DNA of 7,884 bases from Oscillospiraceae bacterium (GTDB taxonomy: Bacteria; Bacillota; Clostridia; Oscillospirales; Ruminococcaceae), in contig SVMQ01000094.1 in the NCBI GenBank assembly GCA_015067375.1, positions 1 through 7,884 on the forward strand, in the 5' to 3' direction. A model generated the notes under the pieces. The model was not told the DNA's origin. It saw only the letters and a program-made list of their open reading frames with translations, and ran no database searches. A program made the translations under genes and the position numbers. Positions 1-6,333 of the stretch are shown here, one piece after another; within the stretch, counting starts at the first letter, position 1; each line of letters starts with the position of its first letter.

Positions 1-1
1 A

Positions 2-934
2 AAATACGCACTGAACTATGACCGCAGGACTATTGCAGATGCAGGTCTTACAGACCCCTATGCGCTCTACATCGCAGGCGACTGGACATGGGACACATGG
101 CGCGAGATGATGGTCGAGTTCTGCAACCAGGACGATACAAACATCGGCTTCTACGCTACAAGCAATATGCTCGAGGGATTCATAAATACAACAGGCACAG
201 GCATCATCGACGTTAACTCCGACGGTTTTATCGAAAACAACCTCATGAGCGCTGACGTTGCAAGAGCAGTTGAGTACCTCTCTGAAATGGGCAGAAGCGG
301 TCTGCTTTACCCCGAGTCCCACCCCCACGGTGACTGGGTATCTCCTCAGATGTGGGCTACCTGCTCCGACAAGATACTGTTCCTCGGCATGGAGCCTGAG
401 TGGTCTTATATTGCAGCGACAGAAACTATACAGAATCCGTCGGGTACTGAAAATGATATACACGACGTAGTATCCGACTTTGCATTCGTTCCGTTCCCCA
501 GAGATCCCGATGCTGACGCATACTATATCAGCTCCAACACATTCGGCTACATGATCCCTAAGGGCGCAAATAACATCGACGGTGCTGTTGAGTTCATCTA
601 CCTCAACCGTCTGTACGAAACTGATGCAAACATTCAGGCACAGGAAAGAGCAGATCATGTTTCACCCGCAAAGGTCACATATAAAGCAGGTAGATATGAG
701 GGTCAGCAGAAATGGCGCATCACATGGGATCCTACCTGCTACGATCTGTGGAAAGACATGATCGACGCCAATAAATTTGACATGGTATTCGAGGATATGT
801 ATGGCTTTAGCGACGAGCTGAGCACACCCGTCACAGACGCTCTGTACGCTTCCACCTTCGGCATTGAATCCTGGACTCAGCAATCCGTCAAGATCGAACC
901 GCTGGTCGAAGCAATGATCGCCGAATACAACTAA
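2..934 (+). CDS. ABC transporter extracellular solute-binding protein, C-terminal part (5' end outside window)
   Basis: The frame is open from base 2, and 310 residues are visible before the TAA at 932-934. The ATG at 107 is internal, because the 35 codons before it continue the same protein (NYDRR...GLTDPYALY...GDWTWDTWREM). The segment 'GLTDPYxLY..GDWTWDTW' and the later 'SSNTFGYMIPKGANN..GAVEFI' are typical of family 1 carbohydrate-type solute-binding proteins, which capture a ligand outside the cell and pass it to an ABC permease. The signal peptide and any lipobox lie upstream and cannot be seen, and no permease or ATPase gene is in view, so the ligand cannot be named. Aromatic residues are frequent (WTWDTW, WDPTCYDLWKDM), which fits sugar binding, but that is inference. 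The gene is followed after 18 bases by a zinc-ribbon/LRR gene, so the two are probably co-transcribed. Confidence 0.85.
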   Translation, partial: KYALNYDRRTIADAGLTDPYALYIAGDWTWDTWREMMVEFCNQDDTNIGFYATSNMLEGFINTTGTGIIDVNSDGFIENNLMSADVARAVEYLSEMGRSGLLYPESHPHGDWVSPQMWATCSDKILFLGMEPEWSYIAATETIQNPSGTENDIHDVVSDFAFVPFPRDPDADAYYISSNTFGYMIPKGANNIDGAVEFIYLNRLYETDANIQAQERADHVSPAKVTYKAGRYEGQQKWRITWDPTCYDLWKDMIDANKFDMVFEDMYGFSDELSTPVTDALYASTFGIESWTQQSVKIEPLVEAMIAEYN

Positions 935-952
935 GCAAAAGGAGATAACGGA

Positions 953-2983
953 ATGTTTTGTATGAACTGCGGCAGCTCGCTGCCCGACGGCACAAAATTC
1001 TGTCATAACTGCGGCGCACCACAGCAAGCTTTTGAAGCAGCTGCTCCTGCACAGCAGGCATCACCTGCACAGTCCGAAGTACCTGCTGTACAGCCCGAAG
1101 TACCTGCTGCACAGTCCGAAGTACCTGCTGCACAGCCTGAAGTGCCTGCTGCACAGCCTGAAGCTCCTGTTGTGCCTAAGGATAAGACTATCGAGCTGCC
1201 AAAGGTAAGACCGCCTAAATTCATCGAGGTCTCGCGCGAGGCGCTGAAAAGCAAGCAGGAGGATCCTGACGCACGCATAACAGAGCGCATCGAAGCACCG
1301 CCAGAAATGCCGCCGATGATGGCAGCGCCATCTCCTCAATCCGCGCCGATGTCCGCACAAATGCCTGCACCTATGCCGATGTCCGCGCCTCGGGCCGCCC
1401 AAAAGCCAAAAGCGGCTTCCACCAAACGCAATGTCATAATACTCGTAGTGGTGCTGGTGCTGCTTGTTGCAGGTGCTGTTACGGCTCTGTTTGCAACAGG
1501 TACTATCGGCAGCAAGGATCCCGAAAAGATACTTGCCACCGCTGAAAGATACCTTGACAAAAAGGACTACGAGCAGGCCATAATCCGGTTTGAAAAGCTG
1601 CTCGAGATAGACCCGTACAACGTTGACGCCTACCTCGGTATGGCAGAGGCTCTGACCGCGCTCGACCGCGCAGACGAAGCTAAGGACATCCTAGAAAAAG
1701 CAGCCGACAAGATCAAGGACAAGGACGACCTCAAAAAGATCAACGAGGCTCTGACAGAAGTACAGCCGCCCGAGGAGAGCGAGGAGCAGACTCCTCCCAC
1801 TGCCGAGAGTACAGATACTGCCGAAGCCCCCGAGACAACTACGCTCCCGACCGCTCCGACAGTTGAGGCAGTACCTGCCACACAGGAGGCTGAGCAGACC
1901 GAGGATGCCGCACAGAGCGCCGAAGCAGCTGAAACTGCCGAAACTACAGAAGCTGCCACCTCCGAAACAGCTGAGAACGCTGCCATGCCCGAAAACACCG
2001 ACACCGAGATCATCTATGGCGACCCTGAAATCCTTGCAATAGAGCAGATGCTGAAAGATCATCTTGAAGGAAACGGCACTCTGGACACCTCCAAGCTTGC
2101 CGACATCACCAGGCTGCAGATGCATTACTCAAGCTACATTTCCGTTGTATGCGGAAACAAGGGTGGAACAAAGCTTGATGTCGCTCGCGTCACCTACTCA
2201 CCGTTTGATTCGGGTTTTAATCTGAAACTGACCGACGGAAGCTCCTTGAGCTACAGTATGCATACAGATATTGCTCCATATGAGCATGACAGGATCGCAA
2301 ACGAGGAACTGGCGCTTGTAAACTATATGCCTGATCTGGAATATTTGGCGCTGACCAGCGTTTGTATTGACGATCTTTCGCCGCTTGCTTCGCTTGACAA
2401 GCTCACCGATCTGCACATAGCGTGCAACTCTGCCGAATCAATGGACATATCAGTTCTGAAAGAAATACCGACGATCAAGAGCCTTACACTCAGCAGAGCA
2501 TACGCGAGAGATCACTCGGTCATTGAGGAAATGACTCAGCTTGAAAAGCTTACATTAGGAAAGTTCAACACTCCCGATATCGACTTTACCGTTCTGAAAA
2601 ATCTCAGATCACTGTCGCTTGCCGAAGATGATCTGAATAACTTATCACAGCTTACTTGGCTTGAAGAACTGTATGTCGATGAGCTTTACGAAGGCATGGA
2701 TTACGAAACGGCTTCGGCAGATATATCTGCGTTGCGCAATATGACGAACCTGAAAAAGCTTTATCTGTATGGATATGCTTCGGTTGAAAATGTTGCGACG
2801 CTGACAGAGCTTCCGCAATTCACCTCACTCACGCTCAGCTCCTGCGATCTTACCGATCTCAGCATTCTTGAAGTACTGACAGATCTTAAAGAGCTTGAAA
2901 TAATCCAGTACGACATAACCGAAGAACAGATAGCGGCTCTGCAGACAAAGCTGCCGTACTGCAAGATAACGAAAGGAAACTGA
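953..2983 (+). CDS. Zinc-ribbon, single-TM, TPR and leucine-rich-repeat protein (paralogue 1)
   Basis: This 676-residue protein starts at an ATG 8 bases after AAAAGGAG (937-944). Residues 1-21 are a zinc ribbon with Cys3, Cys6, Cys17 and Cys20. Residues 38-72 are a proline/alanine-rich tandem repeat, followed by a Met/Pro-rich stretch to about 150. A basic KPKAASTKRN precedes one hydrophobic helix at about 160-182. Residues 190-265 look like one or two TPR units (AERYLDKKDYEQAIIRFEKLLEIDPYNVDAYLGMA is the visible core). An acidic Thr/Glu/Ala linker runs to about 350, then comes a block shared with the next gene (355-408) and an irregular leucine-rich-repeat region at about 455-655. The positive residues before the helix predict cytoplasmic zinc ribbon and external TPR and LRR parts. 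The architecture is clear, but the function is unknown; a surface binding or sensing role with the adjacent solute-binding protein is inference. The next gene begins one base after this stop. Confidence 0.88.
   Translation: MFCMNCGSSLPDGTKFCHNCGAPQQAFEAAAPAQQASPAQSEVPAVQPEVPAAQSEVPAAQPEVPAAQPEAPVVPKDKTIELPKVRPPKFIEVSREALKSKQEDPDARITERIEAPPEMPPMMAAPSPQSAPMSAQMPAPMPMSAPRAAQKPKAASTKRNVIILVVVLVLLVAGAVTALFATGTIGSKDPEKILATAERYLDKKDYEQAIIRFEKLLEIDPYNVDAYLGMAEALTALDRADEAKDILEKAADKIKDKDDLKKINEALTEVQPPEESEEQTPPTAESTDTAEAPETTTLPTAPTVEAVPATQEAEQTEDAAQSAEAAETAETTEAATSETAENAAMPENTDTEIIYGDPEILAIEQMLKDHLEGNGTLDTSKLADITRLQMHYSSYISVVCGNKGGTKLDVARVTYSPFDSGFNLKLTDGSSLSYSMHTDIAPYEHDRIANEELALVNYMPDLEYLALTSVCIDDLSPLASLDKLTDLHIACNSAESMDISVLKEIPTIKSLTLSRAYARDHSVIEEMTQLEKLTLGKFNTPDIDFTVLKNLRSLSLAEDDLNNLSQLTWLEELYVDELYEGMDYETASADISALRNMTNLKKLYLYGYASVENVATLTELPQFTSLTLSSCDLTDLSILEVLTDLKELEIIQYDITEEQIAALQTKLPYCKITKGN
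1068..1172 (+). repeat. Five 21-bp tandem repeats encoding a VPAAQ(S/P)E linker
   Basis: Five consecutive 21-bp units start at 1068, 1089, 1110, 1131 and 1152. Units 1 and 3 are identical and the others differ by a few bases. Each encodes a seven-residue Pro/Ala/Gln/Glu unit, so copy-number change keeps the reading frame. The repeat forms the flexible linker between the zinc ribbon and the membrane helix of paralogue 1. The paralogue downstream has no such repeat. Confidence 0.9.
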
Positions 2984-2984
2984 C

Positions 2985-4457
2985 ATGAAATGTCCGAAAT
3001 GCGGCAACGAGCTGCCCGATAACGCAAAATTCTGTGATATATGCGGCTCTGCCACATCCCCTGCCCCCGCTCCGATATCGTACGAGGATGACAACAAGCC
3101 CGAAGAGCAGAAAACAGACACGCTTCTCCTGCAAGACGCTGAACAGGATCAGCCCTCCGAATCCGAAGAGGAGCAGGAGCTGCCCGAGGAGCCTGCCGAA
3201 AAGCCAAAGGCAGCCTCCACCAAACGCAATATCCTGATACTTGTACTGGTGCTCGTGCTGGTGCTTGCAGGCGCTGCTCTGGCGGTGTTTGCGATAGGCT
3301 CGCAAGGCAGCTCTGACGCAGAGGAGATCCTCAACACTGCGGAGCGATACCTCAGCGAGGAGAATTACGAGCAGGCTATCTTCGAGTTTGACAGAGCCAT
3401 AAGCATCGACCCTATGAACGTATCCGCGTACATCGGCAAGGCAAACGCCTACATTGCCACGGGCGATATAGCCAAGGCGATAGAAACTCTGGAAGAGGGC
3501 TACAGCAAAACAGGCAGCGATGAGATAAAAGCAAAGCTTGACGAGCTTATCACGCTGCAGTCCGTTTCGGGGACGTCTGACTCCCAGCGCCCTGTCGGCT
3601 TCACCTACGGCGACGCGCGCTGCCTTGAAATAGAGCAGATGCTGCTGGACTACATCAACAGCCGCGGCGAGCTGGATACATCCATGCTTGCAGAGGTGAC
3701 TGAATTCGTGCTGTACAGCGACTGCTATATCTCGGTCATCTGCGGAAACAAGGGCGGCACAGACCTGTCTGATACCACCTGCTACACCGCACAGGGCAGC
3801 GTCAGCGATATCGCCTTTGCAAAGCACCTCGTAAACGCTGTGCGCATCAGCATCGAGGGAAGCTCCGTCACCGACCTTGCACCGCTGTCAGGTCTTTCTT
3901 CTCTGAAAAAGCTCAGCCTTTTCGGAAGCTATACGATAGCGGATATCTCGCCGCTTTCGGGACTTACAGGACTGACGCACCTCGACCTCGGCATGGCGCG
4001 GATAACAGATATCACGCCACTGGCTTCGCTGACAGAGCTTGTGTCGCTCGACCTTAACGCAAACAGCATCAGCGACATCTCGGCGCTGTCGGGACTTTCA
4101 AAACTGGAATACCTCGACCTCAGCGGAAACGAGCTGACCGATATCTCCGCGATAGGAAGTCTTACCAAGCTGCAGCAGCTTTTCCTCGGCATCAACCGCA
4201 TCGCCGATATTTCGGCGCTGTCGGATCTGAGCGAGCTTACTGCACTGGATCTGCGTGACAACGACATAACACAAACAGGCGCTCTCGCGGCTCTTACAAA
4301 GCTTGAAAAGCTGAATATCGAGCATAACCTCATCACGGATATCACGCCGCTGTCAGCGCTGACTGAGCTTAAACTGCTGAACATTGCAGGAAACACTGTT
4401 TCGGACAGCGACATCTCTGTGCTGCAGCAGAAGCTCTCCGACTGCAGGATAATGTAA
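2985..4457 (+). CDS. Zinc-ribbon, single-TM, TPR and internalin-like leucine-rich-repeat protein (paralogue 2)
   Basis: This 490-residue protein starts one base after the previous stop, with AAAGGA at 2972-2977 placed 7 bases upstream of the ATG. It repeats the layout of its neighbour. The zinc ribbon has Cys3, Cys6, Cys17 and Cys20; an acidic linker is rich in Glu (about 33-72); KPKAASTKRN is identical to the neighbour; and the membrane helix is at about 83-105. TPR-like helices follow at about 110-185 (ERYLSEENYEQAIFEFDRAISIDP core), then the shared block at 208-261. About eight regular 22-residue leucine-rich repeats (LxLxxNxIxDISxLxxLxxL) fill 287-474. The repeat type is that of SDS22 and internalin proteins, which bind other proteins on a concave beta face. 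Predicted topology is zinc ribbon inside, TPR and LRR outside. The sequence supports a tandem duplication followed by divergence of the linker and LRR parts. No enzyme motif is seen and the function is unknown. Confidence 0.9.
   Translation: MKCPKCGNELPDNAKFCDICGSATSPAPAPISYEDDNKPEEQKTDTLLLQDAEQDQPSESEEEQELPEEPAEKPKAASTKRNILILVLVLVLVLAGAALAVFAIGSQGSSDAEEILNTAERYLSEENYEQAIFEFDRAISIDPMNVSAYIGKANAYIATGDIAKAIETLEEGYSKTGSDEIKAKLDELITLQSVSGTSDSQRPVGFTYGDARCLEIEQMLLDYINSRGELDTSMLAEVTEFVLYSDCYISVICGNKGGTDLSDTTCYTAQGSVSDIAFAKHLVNAVRISIEGSSVTDLAPLSGLSSLKKLSLFGSYTIADISPLSGLTGLTHLDLGMARITDITPLASLTELVSLDLNANSISDISALSGLSKLEYLDLSGNELTDISAIGSLTKLQQLFLGINRIADISALSDLSELTALDLRDNDITQTGALAALTKLEKLNIEHNLITDITPLSALTELKLLNIAGNTVSDSDISVLQQKLSDCRIM
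3843..4406 (+). repeat. About eight imperfect 66-bp units encoding the LRR array
   Basis: The DNA shows a 66-bp period matching the 22-residue leucine-rich repeats. A recurring core reads roughly GATATCTCGCCGCTGTC, followed by a Leu-rich stretch and CTCGACCTC. The repeats are diverged at DNA level, so this is an old protein repeat and not a recent expansion. It lies wholly inside paralogue 2. Confidence 0.75.
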
Positions 4458-4500
4458 CAACGAATAAGACCCGAGCGCACTGCTCGGGTCTTGTTGTATC
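4458..4500 (+). terminator. Rho-independent-like terminator after the LRR operon
   Basis: AAGACCCGAGC (4466-4476) pairs perfectly with GCTCGGGTCTT (4482-4492) around a five-base loop. Flanking CAAC (4458-4461) and GTTG (4493-4496) can extend the stem past a four-base bulge. The following TTGTTGTAT is a poor U-tract, so efficiency may be moderate. Its place directly after the paralogue 2 stop supports the role. Confidence 0.75.
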
Positions 4501-4535
4501 TTTGCTGAACGCCGATATGAATAATCGCCCACAAA

Positions 4536-4583
4536 ACTGCCACACTATCCCCATAACGACGAAGGGAGCAATAGTGTGGCAGT
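4536..4583 (+). promoter_or_regulatory. 13-bp inverted repeat enclosing the SD and start codon of the DUF421 gene
   Basis: ACTGCCACACTAT (4536-4548) is the exact reverse complement of ATAGTGTGGCAGT (4571-4583). The 22-base loop contains the Shine-Dalgarno GGGAG (4564-4568), and the GTG start codon (4576-4578) sits inside the right arm. CCCC at 4549-4552 can also pair with GGG at 4564-4566. In the mRNA this would hide both the SD and the start. It could be a translational switch or, as DNA, a binding site for a regulator. It lacks a U-tract, so it is not a terminator. The structure is directly visible; its role is inferred. Confidence 0.65.
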
Positions 4584-5259
4584 AATACTTATACGCGCTT
4601 GCATACTGTATGTGGTGATAACCTTTTCGCTGCGGCTGATGGGAAAGCGTCAACTTGGCGAGCTGCAGCCGTCAGAGCTGGTGGTGACGATACTGATATC
4701 AAACATAGCGTCTATCCCCGTAGAGGACGCTTCCGTGCCGATGCTGATGGGCATCGTACCGATATTCACGCTGGTGTGCCTTGACGTCATAGTGTCTGCG
4801 ATAATGCTGAGGTCAGCGCGCTTCCGCCGATTTATAATAGGCAGTCCGCGCATCATCATCTCAGGCGGCGTGATACAGCAGCAGGAGATGAAGCGCCTGC
4901 GCTACACCGTGGATGACCTCATAGAAGCCATGCGCGAGCAGCAGATATTCGACATCAGCGAGGTATACTACGCGATAGTTGAAACGACGGGAAAGATACA
5001 CTTCCTGCAAAAGACTGATTATCAGAGCGCAACACGCGCCGATGTGGACAAGGGCGGCAGCACCACCGACCCGCCGTCCGTGATAATCCGCGACGGAATA
5101 CAGGACACCGAGCAGCTTGGTATGCTCGGACTGGGGCAGGGCTGGCTGCAGCAGAAGCTGCGCGAAAACAACGTGGGCATGAAGGATGTATTCCTCATGA
5201 CCGCCGACAAAAACGGCAGCGCCACCCTAATAAAGCGCGAAAGGAGCAAAAGCGGATGA
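4576..5259 (+). CDS. DUF421 domain-containing membrane protein (YetF family)
   Basis: This is a 227-residue protein with a GTG start, 7 bases after GGGAG. The start is supported by the family N-terminus, which begins just before the first helix. The hydrophobic segments are about 3-20, 34-49 and 55-78. The hallmark LRLMGKRQLGELQPSELV lies at 19-36. The cytoplasmic C-terminal domain shows the family pattern SGGVI..QEMKRLRYTVDDLIEAMREQ.IFDISEVYYAIVETTGKI at about 96-141. DUF421 proteins are widespread in spore-forming Firmicutes. B. subtilis YetF is a representative, and a related protein (2Duf) is linked to spore heat resistance; the biochemical activity is not settled. The gene overlaps the next by ATGA, so the two are translationally coupled. 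The tail after residue 150 (Gly/Ser/Pro-containing, then a helix) is a usual extension. Expression may be limited by the hairpin over its start. Confidence 0.92.
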   Translation: MAVILIRACILYVVITFSLRLMGKRQLGELQPSELVVTILISNIASIPVEDASVPMLMGIVPIFTLVCLDVIVSAIMLRSARFRRFIIGSPRIIISGGVIQQQEMKRLRYTVDDLIEAMREQQIFDISEVYYAIVETTGKIHFLQKTDYQSATRADVDKGGSTTDPPSVIIRDGIQDTEQLGMLGLGQGWLQQKLRENNVGMKDVFLMTADKNGSATLIKRERSKSG

Positions 5260-5633
5260 ACAGGCTTGCTGTCAGTATAGCGATACTTTCCGTCATGGCG
5301 GCAGGCTGCGGCGTGTCAGTATGGGCGACAGACAAGGTAGCCGCCGACATGATGGAGCAGGTCGAGCTGACCGAAAAAGCTTTCACCGACGGCGACACAG
5401 CCGCCTGTACAGCGCACGCTGAGCAGCTTGACGGAATATGGGACGGCGTTATGAAATACAGCATACTGATAACCGACCTCGGTCACGCCCTGGAGATAAC
5501 CTCGTCGATAGCCGAGATAAGGTCATTTGCCGAGGAGCAGAATGACGAGCTGTATGCAGCCTGCGACCGCGCACAGGCGCAGATATCGATGTTTCGTGAG
5601 ATGCAGATGCCGACGCTCTGGAAGATACTTTAG
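5256..5633 (+). CDS. DUF4363-like small membrane-anchored protein
   Basis: This 125-residue protein starts at the ATG that overlaps the DUF421 stop (ATGA at 5256-5259), with AAGGAG at 5241-5246 upstream. Residues 4-24 form one N-terminal hydrophobic segment. The rest is a helical, acidic domain with W-D-x-V-M-K-Y near 62-68 and HALE/EIRSFAEEQ later, which fits the DUF4363 family commonly encoded beside DUF421 in Clostridia. A possible lipobox (MAAGC, Cys18) exists, but the -3 residue is Ala, so an uncleaved membrane anchor is more likely. It is presumably external and acts with the DUF421 protein; its molecular role is not known. Its stop lies 6 bases from the stop of the convergent pentapeptide gene, with no terminator between. 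Confidence 0.75.
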   Translation: MNRLAVSIAILSVMAAGCGVSVWATDKVAADMMEQVELTEKAFTDGDTAACTAHAEQLDGIWDGVMKYSILITDLGHALEITSSIAEIRSFAEEQNDELYAACDRAQAQISMFREMQMPTLWKIL

Positions 5634-5639
5634 CGCAGG

Positions 5640-6251
5640 CTACATCACTACATCTATATCCAGCAGCCGCACCAGCTCCGCTGCCTGCAGCGCATTTATA
5701 CGCGCGCCCTTTAGCTCGCGCAGCGTATCGGACAGCAGCATTCCGCTGATATCACAGTCAGACAGGTCGATTCCCTTGAGCATAGTCCCCAGCACGTCTG
5801 TCTTGCTGAGGTCTGCTTCGGTGAATGTGGTCTTTTTCAGCTTCACTTGAATAAATGCGCTCTCCGCAAGGCTTGCACCGACAATCTCGCTGCTCTCGAA
5901 GGTGCTGTCACTGAAATTGGCATAGCGGAAGAAGCCGCCGCGTATCCTGCTCTGACGAAACAGGGCGCGTGTGAATGTGCAGCCGCTTGCCGAGGTGTCA
6001 CGAAACGAAGTATCTTTGAAATATGCGTTCGTGAGGTCGCACGACGCAAACACGCAATCTGTAAATATACAGCCGATGAACGACGCGTTTTTAAAGCTGC
6101 AGTTATCAAACCTGCAGCCCGTAAACCGCGTCCTGTTAAAATCCATGGCGGTGCAGTTGAGGTAGCAGCCTGTTTCCTGCTCAAATGTAATGTCGTTAAC
6201 AGGCTCCTCGTTTTCCGCAGCAGCAATTATTATCTCTTCAATATCAGGCAT
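5640..6251 (-). CDS. Pentapeptide-repeat protein
   Basis: This 203-residue protein is read on the minus strand from an ATG at 6251, with a perfect AAGGAGG (complement of 6257-6263) 5 bases upstream. Residues 35-175 divide cleanly into about 27 five-residue units with Phe or Leu in the fourth visible position (AMDFN RTRFT GCRFD NCSFK NASFI, later EADLS and GIDLS), which predicts a right-handed quadrilateral beta-helix. The C-terminal ARINALQAAELVRLLDIDVV resembles the short dimerising helix of Qnr/MfpA-type proteins. Those proteins protect DNA gyrase by mimicking DNA; Qnr proteins are slightly longer (about 218 residues). No Qnr-type loop insertions are apparent, since the repeat register is almost unbroken. 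Gyrase protection is therefore only a possibility. Cysteine is unusually frequent in the first half of the coil. No signal peptide is visible, so the protein is likely cytoplasmic. Confidence 0.88.
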   Translation of the reverse strand: MPDIEEIIIAAAENEEPVNDITFEQETGCYLNCTAMDFNRTRFTGCRFDNCSFKNASFIGCIFTDCVFASCDLTNAYFKDTSFRDTSASGCTFTRALFRQSRIRGGFFRYANFSDSTFESSEIVGASLAESAFIQVKLKKTTFTEADLSKTDVLGTMLKGIDLSDCDISGMLLSDTLRELKGARINALQAAELVRLLDIDVVM

Positions 6252-6259
6252 ATATGCCT
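6246..6259. promoter_or_regulatory. 14-bp perfect palindrome over the pentapeptide gene start
   Basis: AGGCATATATGCCT reads the same on both strands. It covers the minus-strand ATG (6249-6251) and part of its SD. It could be an operator for a dimeric regulator or a tiny mRNA hairpin hiding the start. A perfect TATAAT on the plus strand (6263-6268) lies just downstream and could be a -10 for the divergent hydrolase gene, but no good -35 was found for it. The function is inferred. Confidence 0.35.
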
Positions 6260-6283
6260 CCTTATAATTAAATCCTGTAATTC

Positions 6284-6312
6284 ATTTTATCACACATTCC
6301 GACAGCGGTCAA
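6284..6312 (-). promoter_or_regulatory. Sigma-A-type promoter for the pentapeptide-repeat gene
   Basis: On the minus strand, TTGACC (complement of 6307-6312) and TAAAAT (complement of 6284-6289) are separated by exactly 17 bases. Each matches the consensus at five of six positions. Transcription would start near 6277 and give a leader of about 26 bases before the ATG at 6251. The -35 lies only about 10 bases upstream of the SD of the divergent hydrolase gene. Confidence 0.65.
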
Positions 6313-6333
6313 GATGCCCGAAAGGAGTACGAT

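Noticed and set aside
1068..1172. Possible CRISPR-like array
   Set aside because: The 21-bp units are contiguous without spacers and are translated in frame within a clear gene.
1630..2125. Minus-strand Ser/Ala/Val-rich and Gly/Cys/Leu-rich frames
   Set aside because: They arise from the low-complexity Thr/Glu/Ala linker of paralogue 1 read on the other strand.
2886..3827. Minus-strand frame of 313 codons opposite the LRR genes
   Set aside because: It is the antisense shadow of paralogues 1 and 2, whose domains are unmistakable. It has no ribosome site.
4491..4525. Possible promoter for the DUF421 gene (TTGTAT ... TATGAA/AATAAT)
   Set aside because: The -35 match is poor and it overlaps the terminator's right arm; the evidence is too weak to list.
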